Shown: positions 1 through 9,145, numbered from the stretch's first letter. The stretch: DNA of 64,000 nucleotides from Butyricimonas paravirosa (GCF_032878955.1 NZ_CP043839.1:1612001-1676000); one strand, 5' to 3'. Numbers and translations: made by a program. Notes: generated by a model from the sequence alone, not told the origin.

Positions 1-1942
1 TCGTGTTGTATCTCCGGGAAGTACCGAAAACCGATGAACCACTCGTCCGCAAACTGAAATCCATCAAGTAACGATCGTCAAAAGAATACCCCGCATTGAA
101 ATAACCGTTCACGGAACGGGAAACCGACTCGTAATATGCAGGAGTCCCGTATTCCGGGTAACCGTTCGAAAAAGAGGGGTAAGAAAAATCTCCATCCGGG
201 AATCCTACCGCAGAATACCCCTGTGTAAGCGATTTATTGCTGGAAATATTTCCCCCGGCAACCAAATTAATCCGGTGTTTTCCCAGTACTTTCGCATACG
301 TGACACTTAACTCCGCCTCAACCTGATTTGTTCGGACGTTATTTGAATGAAACTCTCCCTTTTTAGTAGTTTCCACGTTCTCATATCGGGTGTCATTCCG
401 GGAATAAAACTTCTCCGTGTCATCATTCCCGTAAGTCAATCCCAACCGGGCACGTACCCGCCATTCAGTTGTGGGGAAATATTCCGCCATGAAATAATTG
501 CTCAACAAGAGATTACTCCCCTTATCCCGACTATTTTGGCTCGCGTTCCACAGCGGGTTCGAAGCTTTGAAGTAATCATTATATTCCAACCATTTATCCA
601 CCGTTCCCTCGTCATTATATTTCTTGTAATAAGGATTCGCAGCAGCATACGCGCTGAATGCCACGATCGGGTTCTTGAAATGAGTTGAGGTCAACGAGAA
701 TTTGTTCGAGAACTGGAATTTCGACATCCGGTAAATCAAGTCGATATTGCCACTGACCACATCCCGCTCCGACTTTTCCATCACCCCGGAAATCCCGTTA
801 TACCCCGCTCCTAAACCGAACAGGAAATTCCCTTCACCTCCCTGCACGTAGAGTGAATGTTTCTGGTTCACTCCCACACGTAAAGGTTCTGCCAACCAGT
901 ACGTGTTTACACCGCTTTCGATTCCCTTCAATTTCTCGTTATACAAACGGGTCAATTCCACCTCGTTCGTCGTGGACCAAGTCGTAGGGTCGTACCTTCC
1001 TGCCAATCGTTCAAATTCCAGTTTTTCCCTTGAATTCATCAAGTTATAACTCGATAAATCGGGCATCGAGAGATTCATATTTCCGGTATAGCTCACCTGT
1101 AACTTCCCCGCTTCCGGTTTCACCGTTTCCACCACGATCACCCCGTTAGCCGCCTTTGAACCGTAAATTGCCGTGGAGGCCGCGTCTTTCAAGATCGTGA
1201 TCGACGCCACCCGGTTTATATCCAGATCATTAATCGCTGCCAACGTTGACTCGAAACCATCCAGGATAAACAACGGCTGGTTCGGGTCGGCATCCAGCTC
1301 GTCCCGTAATCCCAACATGCTCGACTTCCCCCGGATTTCCATGTTCGGCAAGCGGTTCGGGTCAGAACCGAACTGGTTATCCTCGATAATGGCGAAAGCC
1401 GGGTCCAAAGTCTTCAAGCTTTGCAGGACATTCTGCGTACCCATCGTTTTCAACTCGGCAGCCGAGTAAGTGGCAGCCGATCCCGTGAAACTTTCCTTCT
1501 TACGAGTGAAGATACCCGTCACCACCACGTCTTCCAGTTTCACGTCCTCTTCCCGCAGCACGATCGTCAACTCCTTTTGTTCCGCCCCCACCTTCAACCG
1601 GGGAATCTTCACGATCTCGGTCTTCATCCCGATAAAGGAAACTACCAGCGTGGCCGTGTCAGCCGGGATCAACAACTTGAATTTCCCGTCCACGTCCGTG
1701 GCCGTTCCCATCGACGTTCCCCCCAAACGTACCGAGACTCCTGGTATCGGTAGCTTCTTCTCGTCCACCACTTTTCCCCTCACTTCCCGGCTCGCCACAC
1801 GGGTGGAATCCACCGTTCCGGCCCTCGTCAATAGCGGGAAGCTCAACAATAAAATCATACATAACCGGATTGTCACGGTTACCGTCCTTCGGTCCGACAG
1901 TAACTTTCGCTTAAAAACTTTCCTGTCATAAGTTTTTTTCAT
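1..1942 (-). CDS. SusC/RagA-type TonB-dependent outer-membrane receptor (partial)
   Basis: The 5' part of a SusC-like transporter, cut by the left edge, so the C-terminal barrel and any SusD partner are outside. Reading the minus strand from the ATG at 1942 gives a basic N-terminus and hydrophobic signal segment. Next comes a carboxypeptidase-regulatory-like domain (VRGKVVDEKKLPIPGVSV), then a plug with the family hallmarks LKDAASTAIYGSKAANGVI, then barrel sequence. Family members import oligosaccharides or peptides with TonB energy. There is no STN (secretin/TonB short N-terminal) domain ahead of the regulatory domain, so direct anti-sigma signalling is not indicated. The substrate cannot be told from the visible part. 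Confidence 0.93.
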   Translation of the reverse strand, partial: MKKTYDRKVFKRKLLSDRRTVTVTIRLCMILLLSFPLLTRAGTVDSTRVASREVRGKVVDEKKLPIPGVSVRLGGTSMGTATDVDGKFKLLIPADTATLVVSFIGMKTEIVKIPRLKVGAEQKELTIVLREEDVKLEDVVVTGIFTRKKESFTGSAATYSAAELKTMGTQNVLQSLKTLDPAFAIIEDNQFGSDPNRLPNMEIRGKSSMLGLRDELDADPNQPLFILDGFESTLAAINDLDINRVASITILKDAASTAIYGSKAANGVIVVETVKPEAGKLQVSYTGNMNLSMPDLSSYNLMNSREKLEFERLAGRYDPTTWSTTNEVELTRLYNEKLKGIESGVNTYWLAEPLRVGVNQKHSLYVQGGEGNFLFGLGAGYNGISGVMEKSERDVVSGNIDLIYRMSKFQFSNKFSLTSTHFKNPIVAFSAYAAANPYYKKYNDEGTVDKWLEYNDYFKASNPLWNASQNSRDKGSNLLLSNYFMAEYFPTTEWRVRARLGLTYGNDDTEKFYSRNDTRYENVETTKKGEFHSNNVRTNQVEAELSVTYAKVLGKHRINLVAGGNISSNKSLTQGYSAVGFPDGDFSYPSFSNGYPEYGTPAYYESVSRSVNGYFNAGYSFDDRYLMDFSLRTSGSSVFGTSRRYNT

Positions 1943-2390
1943 AACTTTGATTGTTAATTAATTGATAAGATTGATTACACAAAGGGATGGTATTCAAAGT
2001 TTTCCAGGCAGAGGATACCTCCCTCTTCTATTCTTCCGTTGCTTTTCTCAACGTACTTTATTTTAATTATTCCATTTTATTCTCATATCAGTCAAACGAT
2101 TACAATTCCGCTCCATCATGACAACGACGGCACAACAAACTACCCCCTTGCCATTCAAGACAAGGATTCTATAAAAACTGATGAAGAAATTGAAAGATCT
2201 GGACATTCCCAATTCACAACACGAATGTTCGTCACGCCGATCTCATTACAAATTAGATGGTTGCTCTACACCACTCGTCTAATAACAAAGTCAAAAGAAT
2301 TATTAAAGCCGGATTCCCCCTTTTACACGCAGAGATACAATTACGATTTACCTCCATAAGCCTTTTTTATTAAAGATTAGGACGAAAAAA

Positions 2391-2543
2391 AACGGTTCCG
2401 CCTGTCCCGTTGTCTAACACCTTCAGCGGTTGTGGGTGCATTAACACTCCACACGGGGGTTCGGAACCGCCGTATGGAGTTAACAGGCAAAAAAAATGCC
2501 CGCTACGTAGTGGCAGGTTTCCCTCCCGCTGAATATGTTAGAC
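2391..2543. repeat. Structured inverted-repeat element (attC-like or ncRNA-like)
   Basis: The outer arms 2412-2429 and 2526-2543 pair over 18 positions: GTCTAAC, a 3-nt unpaired spacer, then TTCAGCGG, answered by CCGCTGAA, spacer, GTTAGAC. Inside are two further hairpins, TTAACACTCCACACGG against CCGTATGGAGTTAA and TGCCCGCTAC against GTAGTGGCA. CGGTTCCG (2393-2400) can also pair with CGGAACCG (2462-2469). The element is clearly richer in G+C than its flanks. The outer boxes fit the integron attC R-box consensus (RYYYAAC/GTTRRRY), and the 132-bp span is within the attC range. The branched interior also suits a structured RNA. No integron integrase is in the window. Confidence 0.6.
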
Positions 2544-2692
2544 ATCACAAATATAGTAACATTTTTACAAAAAACAAATATTACTCCATAATTTAACAGA
2601 CCAAAATAAAACAACATAGCAATATTTACTACTTCCACAAAATAATCATATCTTATTCTTTAAGGCACAAAGAGAATTTCATAACTTATCAT

Positions 2693-2700
2693 TATATTTG
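2693..2700 (+). promoter_or_regulatory. Bacteroidota -7 box for the DinD-RhuM gene
   Basis: TATATTTG matches TAnnTTTG exactly. Transcription would start near 2707, just before the first ATG at 2718. Confidence 0.6.
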
Positions 2701-2717
2701 CACTATACAGCACATGA

Positions 2718-4181
2718 ATGAAAAGGAATAATTTCAATCCACATATTTCCTTAATTAACCATATCAAATTTCGTAACATGGAAGAACACAACAATATATC
2801 ACGAATGCAATCCGACTTTGAGCAAATCAAGAAACAATCAGAGGATGGGAAAGAGTATTGGACTTCAAGAGAATTGTGTTCTGCGATGGGATATAGCACT
2901 TACCAAAAATTTAGCCGCATTTTAGACAAAGCTATTGAAATAGCAAAAAGTAGAGGCATGAATATGAACGACCATTTTAACCAAACGGTTGAAATGGTTA
3001 AGCTGGGATCGAATACTTATAGAAAAGTAGAAAACTTTCATCTATCACGCATGGCTTGCATGATAATTACAGAAAATGCAGATTCTAAAAAACTTTTAGT
3101 ACAGGCTGCAAGAGACTATTTTAAACAACAAATACAGACGTCTGAACTAATTTATAATCATTTATCTTCCAATATATTAATATATAAAACTCCACAAAAC
3201 AAAGTTCATGTTGAAGTTGTATTCAATAGTGAAACTTTTTGGATGTCTCAAAAAAAGATGGGAGAACTCTATGGAGTAGATACTCGAACCATAAATTACC
3301 ATTTACAACAAATATATGAATCGGGAGAACTTCAACAAGAAACAACTATCCGAAAAATTGGGATAGTTCAAATCGAGGGAAATCGAGAAGTCAACCGTCC
3401 ACAAATGTTCTATAACCTTGATGTCATCATCGCCGTTGGCTACCGAGTGAACAGCTATCAAGCCACACAATTTCGTATTTGGGCAACCAGTGTATTAAAG
3501 GAATATCTGATAAAAGGCTTTGTTTTAGATGACGAGCGTTTAAAACAAGGAAAGCATTTTGGTAAAGATTATTTTGATGACTTATTAGAACGAATCAGGG
3601 AAATAAGAACTTCAGAACGCAGGTATTACCAAAAAATAACTGATATTTATGCAGAATGTAGTGCTGACTATGACTCAAAATCAGAAATAACTCAACACTT
3701 TTTCAAAATGGTACAGAATATGATGCATTGGGCCGTAACTCACCAGACCGCCGCTGAAATAATCTACACAAGAGCTGATGCTGAAATGCCTCATATGGGA
3801 CTAACAACTTGGAAGAACGCTCCAGACGGACGAGTACAAAAATCCGATTCTGTTATTGCTAAAAATTATCTATCCGATAAAGAAGTATCGCAACTAGACC
3901 GTCTATCAAACGCATTTCTTGACCTGGCTGAAATACGAGCAGAACGCCACCTAATAACTACAATGTCTGACTGGAAAAATCGTTTAGACAATTTCCTTTC
4001 GATGAATGATTATGAAGTATTACAAAATGCAGGAAGTATATCAACAGAAGAAGCCAAGGAAAAAGCATACGCTGAATACGACAAATTCAAATTAATACAA
4101 GACAAAGAATATCTTTCTGATTTTGATAAAGAAATAAAGAATTGGAAGGACAGAGGGCTATTTGATAACGAAAATCAATGA
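2718..4181 (+). CDS. DinD-like / RhuM virulence-family fusion protein
   Basis: A 487-residue soluble protein made of two families that usually occur separately. Residues about 40-145 resemble DinD (YWTSRELCSAMGY, then FSRILDKAIEIAKSRG and LSRMACMIITENADSKK). DinD is an SOS-induced protein that in E. coli inhibits RecA-mediated strand exchange. Residues about 160-480 look like a full RhuM domain (FWMSQKKMGELYGVDTRTI, YRVNSYQATQFRIWATSVLKEYLIKG, then a YFDDLLERIREIR segment). RhuM-family proteins sit in pathogenicity islands and mobile regions, and their biochemical role is unknown. The first ATG is 2718. An internal ATG at 2778 (MEEHNN) gives a length nearer to DinD homologues and is a fair alternative. 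The gene is followed after 16 nt by a LuxR-type gene. Confidence 0.85.
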   Translation: MKRNNFNPHISLINHIKFRNMEEHNNISRMQSDFEQIKKQSEDGKEYWTSRELCSAMGYSTYQKFSRILDKAIEIAKSRGMNMNDHFNQTVEMVKLGSNTYRKVENFHLSRMACMIITENADSKKLLVQAARDYFKQQIQTSELIYNHLSSNILIYKTPQNKVHVEVVFNSETFWMSQKKMGELYGVDTRTINYHLQQIYESGELQQETTIRKIGIVQIEGNREVNRPQMFYNLDVIIAVGYRVNSYQATQFRIWATSVLKEYLIKGFVLDDERLKQGKHFGKDYFDDLLERIREIRTSERRYYQKITDIYAECSADYDSKSEITQHFFKMVQNMMHWAVTHQTAAEIIYTRADAEMPHMGLTTWKNAPDGRVQKSDSVIAKNYLSDKEVSQLDRLSNAFLDLAEIRAERHLITTMSDWKNRLDNFLSMNDYEVLQNAGSISTEEAKEKAYAEYDKFKLIQDKEYLSDFDKEIKNWKDRGLFDNENQ

Positions 4182-4197
4182 ACAGAAATATTTTAGC

Positions 4198-4965
4198 ATG
4201 AAACCAACCAATATTTCCCGGGAAGAAATGTGGGCCAGACAGCATTTATCAATACATGACATCGATTATGCCGTGTGGGAACGGGATAAAGCCATGCTCC
4301 ACCAGACGGCAAAAGTAAGTCAGAGCTGCACGTTTGTTGTTGATGTTTACAAGAGTAAGTATGTATATGCCTCCTCTAACTTCGCAGATTTACTAGGATA
4401 TGATGCAAACAAAATTGCCACATTGGAAAGGCAAGGAGATTACCTAGAATCCCGGTTCCATCCGGATGACTTCGATCAATTGGTGGATTTACAGATCAAA
4501 CTGGGACAATTTATTTATAGCCTACCCTTGGAACAACGAAACGACTATTGTAATATATACAGTTTCCGGGTACGTAACACCAAACAACAATATGTAAGGG
4601 TAACCAACAGATTGCAAGTTTTGGAACAAGGACTTTCAGGAAAAGCATGGCTCATACTAGGTAACATGAGTATTTCTCCGGATCAGAAGAATTCAGAACA
4701 CGTTGACTGTACCGTTCTCAATCTCAGAAACGGAGAACTATTTTCCCCGACATTATTATCCTCCCCGACCATCCACCTGACAGAACGGGAAACGGAAATA
4801 TTACACTTGATTCAAAAAGGCTTACTAAGCAAAGAGATTGCCAACAAACTCCAAATCAGTATTCACACGGTAAACATTCACCGTCAGAATTTACTACACA
4901 AACTGGAAGTACAGAATTCTATCGAGGCAATCAACAAAGGGATCGAATTAGGGCTATTGAAATAA
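4198..4965 (+). CDS. LuxR-family regulator with N-terminal PAS-like domain
   Basis: A 255-residue transcription factor. Residues about 35-155 look like a PAS-type sensor (CTFVVDVYKSKYVYASSNFADLLGY..., VRVTNRLQVLEQG). The C-terminal 65 residues are a LuxR/GerE helix-turn-helix (LTERETEILHLIQKG, SKEIANKLQISIHTVNIHR). The frame is open further upstream to a TTG at 4162 inside the preceding gene. I chose the ATG at 4198 because it leaves a 16-nt gap and begins a normal N-terminus. The ligand and targets are unknown. Bacteroidota carry many such PAS-LuxR proteins. Confidence 0.85.
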   Translation: MKPTNISREEMWARQHLSIHDIDYAVWERDKAMLHQTAKVSQSCTFVVDVYKSKYVYASSNFADLLGYDANKIATLERQGDYLESRFHPDDFDQLVDLQIKLGQFIYSLPLEQRNDYCNIYSFRVRNTKQQYVRVTNRLQVLEQGLSGKAWLILGNMSISPDQKNSEHVDCTVLNLRNGELFSPTLLSSPTIHLTERETEILHLIQKGLLSKEIANKLQISIHTVNIHRQNLLHKLEVQNSIEAINKGIELGLLK

Positions 4966-4987
4966 TTCGTATTTGTCGTCATTTCTG

Positions 4988-5018
4988 TTGACTAAACAGC
5001 TACAAAATAGTATCTTTG
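4988..5018 (+). promoter_or_regulatory. Promoter (-33/-7) for the AlbA_2 gene
   Basis: TTG at 4988-4990 and a perfect -7 box TATCTTTG at 5011-5018 are separated by 20 nt. The start codon follows at 5034, so the leader is very short. Confidence 0.6.
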
Positions 5019-5033
5019 TAAGAAATAAGAATC

Positions 5034-6419
5034 ATGATCTCTAAAGCTAATATCAAGTTTATGAATTCCGAGACAAACCGCATAGAATACAAACAAGAAC
5101 TCACTGATGATTTAGAAAAAGAAGCCGTAGCCTTTCTCAATTACCCGGAAGGAGGGGTACTCTATATCGGAATTGAAAAAACGGGTACAGCAATCGGAGT
5201 TATTGATATTGATAGCGATATGCTCAAAATCAAAGATCGTTTGAAAAATAACATTACACCATCTTGTATGGGGTTATTTGATATAGCGACGGAAAATATT
5301 GATTCTAGGGATGTAATAAAAATTACATTTGCCAGTGGTCCGGAAAAACCTTATTATATAAAAAGGCTTGGAATGTCAGAAAAAGGCACATTCATCCGAG
5401 TCGGGACAGCTGCAGAACCAATGCCTGTAAAAATGATTGAATCACTCTTTGCCAAACGAATCCGGAACTCTATTGGCAAGATAAAATCACCCAATCAGAA
5501 TCTTACTTTTGAACAATTAAAGATATATTATGAGGGTGCTAACAAAGCATTAAATCAACAATTTGCATCAAACCTTGAATTGCTCTCAGAAGAAGGACAA
5601 TATAATTACGTGGCTTATTTATTAGCCGACTTGAATGGAATGTCTATGAAAGTTGCCAAATACGAAGGGGTTGATCGGGTAGACCTAATGGAGAATAATG
5701 AATATGGTTATTGCTCGTTAGTCAAAGCGACCAAGCAAGTATTAGATAAAATCAACGTGGAAAATAAAACCTTAGCAAGAATTACCCCCAAAGAACGAGA
5801 GGAAAAAAGATTATGGAATTCCGTCGCCCTACGAGAAGCGGTAATTAATGCCATCGTACACAACGATTATACTTCAGAAATACCTCCTAAATTTGAATTT
5901 TTTGATGACAGAATAGAAATCACTTCATTTGGAAGTTTACCACAAGGCATGACCGAAAAAGAATTCTTTGAAGGATATTCCGTACCCCGCAACAAAGAAT
6001 TGATGCGAGTATTCAGAGATTTGGATTTAGTCGAACATCTAGGCTCCGGAATCCCCCGTATTTTAAGGAGTTACGGAAAAGAATGTTTCAAATTCACAGA
6101 GAACTTTTTACGCATGACATTCCCAGCTTTAGAAAAGGTTACCCCCCAAGTCACCCCGCAAGTCACCCCGCAAGTTACCCCGCAAGTTACCCCGCAAGTC
6201 AAAGAACTTTTAAAAGTATTGACGGGAGAGATGAATCGTTTAGAACTACAAGAACAACTAAATCTTGTAGATAGAGAACACTTCCGGCGAAGTTATTTAA
6301 AACCTGCACTAGAATGTGGTGTTATCGAAATGACAAAACCAGATAAACCCAACAGTAGATCTCAAAGATACCGCCTAACAGAGCAAGGGGAACAAATAAA
6401 GAAAGATTACAATAGATAA
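5034..6419 (+). CDS. AlbA_2 (divergent AAA-4) domain regulator with VTPQ repeat
   Basis: A 461-residue protein. Residues about 10-135 form an AlbA_2/Schlafen-like domain (ETNRIEYKQELTDDLEKEAVAFLN, GGVLYIGIEKTG). The middle has the RecG-like ATP-binding C-terminal segment typical of the family (LREAVINAIVHNDY, GSGIPRILRSYG). A linker around residues 367-388 has five near-perfect VTPQ units encoded by a 12-bp tandem repeat (6139-6198), and a winged-helix-like tail follows. The family is annotated as transcriptional regulator or ATP-dependent helicase-like, with function mostly unproven. It has its own promoter and is not clearly in an operon. VTPQ linkers are a known habit of this family. A 12-bp unit keeps frame, so copy number could vary between strains. 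Confidence 0.86.
   Translation: MISKANIKFMNSETNRIEYKQELTDDLEKEAVAFLNYPEGGVLYIGIEKTGTAIGVIDIDSDMLKIKDRLKNNITPSCMGLFDIATENIDSRDVIKITFASGPEKPYYIKRLGMSEKGTFIRVGTAAEPMPVKMIESLFAKRIRNSIGKIKSPNQNLTFEQLKIYYEGANKALNQQFASNLELLSEEGQYNYVAYLLADLNGMSMKVAKYEGVDRVDLMENNEYGYCSLVKATKQVLDKINVENKTLARITPKEREEKRLWNSVALREAVINAIVHNDYTSEIPPKFEFFDDRIEITSFGSLPQGMTEKEFFEGYSVPRNKELMRVFRDLDLVEHLGSGIPRILRSYGKECFKFTENFLRMTFPALEKVTPQVTPQVTPQVTPQVTPQVKELLKVLTGEMNRLELQEQLNLVDREHFRRSYLKPALECGVIEMTKPDKPNSRSQRYRLTEQGEQIKKDYNR
6139..6198 (+). repeat. 12-bp tandem repeat encoding VTPQ units
   Basis: Five successive copies of GTYACCCCGCAA (first copy with CCCCAA) lie inside the AlbA_2 gene and encode the linker between its ATP-binding part and its winged-helix tail. 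Confidence 0.85.
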
Positions 6420-6473
6420 ATCAAACTCATTGAATAGCTATAAATAACTATTTTCCCCTCCACGTTGTTGCAT

Positions 6474-6481
6474 TAACTTTG
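6474..6481 (+). promoter_or_regulatory. -7 box upstream of the HelD-like gene
   Basis: TAACTTTG fits TAnnTTTG and lies 42 nt before the start codon at 6524. No convincing -33 TTTG is present. Confidence 0.5.
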
Positions 6482-6523
6482 TTCCTCTTTTCGCACAATT
6501 TTAATTAAAACAACTAGGAGTCT

Positions 6524-8584
6524 ATGGTATTCAACAAAACGGAAGAACAGGAAAAAGAATATTTACGACAGATTATCAACACGATAAACGATTCGATCAA
6601 TAACACGGACAAATCCGTCAAGGAACACGTTGACACGTTACAAGAGTACAAAGAATATCTGTGGTCGAATAAAGACATCGATCCACACGAGATACGCTCC
6701 ATGAGAGAAAGCATCCTACGTCATTTTGCAACAGGTGAGAGTGTCATTGATAAACGCAAACGCCTTGGAAAGATTCTGGATATTCCCTATTTCGGACGAA
6801 TAGATTTCACGGAGAGTAAAGAGAGATGCGGAACAATGGCATTATATATCGGGATTCACACGTTCTATGATCCCGTAAAAAAAGCCAACCTAATCTACGA
6901 TTGGAGAGCGCCTATATCCAGTATGTTTTACGACCACGAACTAGGGAATGCGTCCTATTCTTCCCCCTCCGGAGAGGTTGACGGAAACATTTCCCTCAAA
7001 CGACAATATCGTATCCGCAAAGGTAAGATGGAGTACATGATCGAGAGTTCATTGACCGTTCACGATGATATCCTGCAAAAAGAGCTAAGTTCTAATGCAG
7101 ACGATAAAATGAAAAATATCGTGACCACGATACAACGGGAACAAAACCGGATTATCCGAAACGAAGAAGCACAAGCGCTCATCATTCAGGGAGTGGCAGG
7201 ATCAGGGAAAACATCCATAGCCCTGCATCGTATCGCTTATTTACTTTACACGCTAAAAGGGGAGATTACCTCAAAAGATATTCTGATCATCTCCCCGAAC
7301 AAGGTTTTCGCCGACTATATCTCGAACGTCCTCCCGGAACTCGGCGAAGAAACGGTTCCTGAAACCAGCATGGAGCAAATCCTTTCGGGGATTCTTGATC
7401 ACAAATACAAATATCAAAATTTCTTTGAACAAGTAACAGAACTACTAGATAAACCGACACCAGAATTTATTGAACGGATTCAATACAAAGCCTCCTTTGA
7501 TTTCATCTCGCAATTAGAGAAGTTTATTCTTTACATGGAGAACAACTATTTTAAAGCAACAGATGTCAAACTGACCAAACATATTACCGTTCCGGCCGAG
7601 TTTATCGATGAACAATTCCGACGGTTCAATCGCTACCCGATGCGCAAACGTTTCGAGACGATGACGGATTATATCTTGGAGATGATGGCCTTAAGACATT
7701 ATTTCAAAGCGACAACCGCCGAGAGGAATCTACTGAAGAAGGAGATACAAAAGATGTTCTCCAGAAACAGCGACATCCAAGTTTACAAAGACTTCTTCGA
7801 GTGGATCGAGAAACCCGAAATGTTCAAAATGCGCAAGAACCGTACCTTGGAATACGCAGATCTGGCCCCCTTGGCATATCTCCACATAGCGTTAGAGGGC
7901 TCTCCTACCCCTTCTCGGGTCAAACACCTCTTGATTGACGAAATGCAAGATTATTCGCCGATACAATACAAAATCATTCAGAAACTTTATCCTTGTCGGA
8001 AAACGATTCTCGGGGATACCTGTCAGTCGGTCAACCCCTACGGGTCATCAACAGCCGATATGATTCAGAAGGCATTCATCACGGGAGAAGTGATGAAACT
8101 CTGCAAAAGTTACCGATCCACGTTCGAGATCACGAGTTTTGCACAAAGAATTCAAACAAACGAGGAACTGGAAGCCATCACCCGACACGGGGAAAAGCCA
8201 ACCATTCTCTCTTTCAAGAACCCGGAAAAAGAACTTTCCGCTATCTCGGAATTAATTACCACATTCAAAAAGTCAACTTACAAATCATTGGGGATAATAT
8301 GCAAAACCGAGATGCAAGCACAAGAAATCACAGAGGAACTCAAATCGTACACGGACAACCTCTATTTCCTATCCCATCAGAGTACGGCTTTCGCCAAAGG
8401 AATCATCGTCACCTCATCCCACATGGCGAAAGGATTGGAATTCGATGAGGTAATCATTCCACAAGCGAGCAGTACCAACTACAACACGCTTATAGATAAA
8501 AGTATGCTTTACGTTGCCGTGACAAGAGCCATGCACAAACTAACCATCACGCATTGGGGCAAACCCAGTCGATTTATTCCTTAG
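6524..8584 (+). CDS. HelD-like superfamily 1 ATPase (RNA polymerase recycling)
   Basis: A 686-residue UvrD/Rep-related protein of the HelD type. It starts with an acidic, Lys/Glu-rich coiled-coil N-terminus (residues about 5-60). The Walker A motif GVAGSGKT is at residues 223-230, and LLIDEMQDYSPIQYK supplies the Walker B/DExx-like box. Later motifs include KSYRST and a C-terminal box VTSSHMAKGLEFDEVIIP followed by LYVAVTRA. HelD proteins bind core RNA polymerase and use ATP to free stalled or DNA-bound enzyme. The long insertion between Walker A and the Q-D box matches HelD rather than UvrD or Rep. The 3' end overlaps the convergent YbaK-like gene by 11 bp. A DNA-repair helicase is the alternative. 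Confidence 0.85.
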   Translation: MVFNKTEEQEKEYLRQIINTINDSINNTDKSVKEHVDTLQEYKEYLWSNKDIDPHEIRSMRESILRHFATGESVIDKRKRLGKILDIPYFGRIDFTESKERCGTMALYIGIHTFYDPVKKANLIYDWRAPISSMFYDHELGNASYSSPSGEVDGNISLKRQYRIRKGKMEYMIESSLTVHDDILQKELSSNADDKMKNIVTTIQREQNRIIRNEEAQALIIQGVAGSGKTSIALHRIAYLLYTLKGEITSKDILIISPNKVFADYISNVLPELGEETVPETSMEQILSGILDHKYKYQNFFEQVTELLDKPTPEFIERIQYKASFDFISQLEKFILYMENNYFKATDVKLTKHITVPAEFIDEQFRRFNRYPMRKRFETMTDYILEMMALRHYFKATTAERNLLKKEIQKMFSRNSDIQVYKDFFEWIEKPEMFKMRKNRTLEYADLAPLAYLHIALEGSPTPSRVKHLLIDEMQDYSPIQYKIIQKLYPCRKTILGDTCQSVNPYGSSTADMIQKAFITGEVMKLCKSYRSTFEITSFAQRIQTNEELEAITRHGEKPTILSFKNPEKELSAISELITTFKKSTYKSLGIICKTEMQAQEITEELKSYTDNLYFLSHQSTAFAKGIIVTSSHMAKGLEFDEVIIPQASSTNYNTLIDKSMLYVAVTRAMHKLTITHWGKPSRFIP

Positions 8585-9050
8585 ACCAATCCTTGCACAC
8601 GTCAATCCACTCCCGGGAACGAGAACAATCCTCCAGTTCTTTGATAGATAACTCAACCGCACTGTTACTCGTCCCCGCGGCCGGGTAAACAATATCAAAG
8701 CGTTTGAGCGAAACATCCAAGAATACACGAGTTTTCTCCGGAATAACAAAAGGGCAAACTCCCCCGGGCGCGTGTCCGACATATTGTTCCACCAACTCTC
8801 CCGGAATCATTTTCGCTTTTTGATGAAAATATTCCTTGTATTTTTTATTATCAATCCTCGCATCCCCGGCCGTAACGATCAATATCGGCTCCTCCCCCAA
8901 CAGGAAAGACATCGTTTTAGCAATACGCTCCGGCTCACATCCCACGGCAACAGCCGCTTCTTCCACGGTGGCACTCGATTGGGCCAATTCATGCACCCGT
9001 TGCCCTAACCCCAGGCTATCAAAATATTGTTTTACTTTTTCCAGTGACAT
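8574..9050 (-). CDS. YbaK/EbsC-type aminoacyl-tRNA deacylase
   Basis: A 158-residue single-domain protein of the YbaK/ProX family. These cytoplasmic enzymes hydrolyse mischarged tRNAs such as Cys-tRNA(Pro) or Ala-tRNA(Pro). The family's conserved lysine lies in SFLLGEEPILIVTAGDARIDNKKYKE, followed by a glycine-rich loop VGHAPGGVCPF. The C-terminal part carries FLDVSLKRFDIVYPAAGT. The length is normal for free-standing editing factors. It is monocistronic and convergent with the HelD-like gene, and the two coding 3' ends overlap by 11 bp. Confidence 0.88.
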   Translation of the reverse strand: MSLEKVKQYFDSLGLGQRVHELAQSSATVEEAAVAVGCEPERIAKTMSFLLGEEPILIVTAGDARIDNKKYKEYFHQKAKMIPGELVEQYVGHAPGGVCPFVIPEKTRVFLDVSLKRFDIVYPAAGTSNSAVELSIKELEDCSRSREWIDVCKDWSKE

Positions 9051-9112
9051 AACAATTCCTCAGCAATTATCGTCTAGCAAAGATAAAGTAAAAATAATTG
9101 TAATAGAAGTAA

Positions 9113-9145
9113 TCTAAAAATAATCCCGGGCTTGAGACCCGGGAT
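9113..9145 (-). terminator. Intrinsic terminator after the NifX-like gene
   Basis: On the minus strand an 8-bp G+C-rich stem (ATCCCGGG/CCCGGGAT, 7-nt loop) is followed by TTATTTTTAG. Confidence 0.75.

Larger units (their letters stand above)
1943..2717. other. 775-bp intergenic region with one structured element
   Basis: This lies between the divergent SusC-like gene and the DinD-RhuM gene. Apart from the inverted-repeat element at 2391-2543 and a promoter at 2693-2700, I see only AT-rich DNA. A 106-codon TTG-started frame (2039-2359) and a 33-codon ATG frame (2181-2282, beginning MKKLKDLDIP) are open, but neither resembles a known protein. Confidence 0.6.

Noticed and set aside
1..1942. Complete polysaccharide utilisation locus
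   Set aside because: Only a partial SusC-like gene is present. SusD, glycoside hydrolases and a hybrid two-component or SusR regulator are not in the window.
2181..2282. 33-codon frame beginning MKKLKDLDIP, reminiscent of Bacteroidota RiPP leaders
   Set aside because: No modifying enzyme, transporter or repeated precursor nearby, and the similarity is only a few residues.
2039..2359. 106-codon frame starting with TTG
   Set aside because: No ATG, no recognisable family and no promoter box. It is probably chance in AT-rich DNA.
2391..2543. Retron msr-msd interpretation of the inverted-repeat element
   Set aside because: Outer repeats of about 18 bp would fit, but no reverse transcriptase is encoded on either side.
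6139..6198. CRISPR-like array
   Set aside because: The units are contiguous 12-mers without spacers and encode a protein linker.
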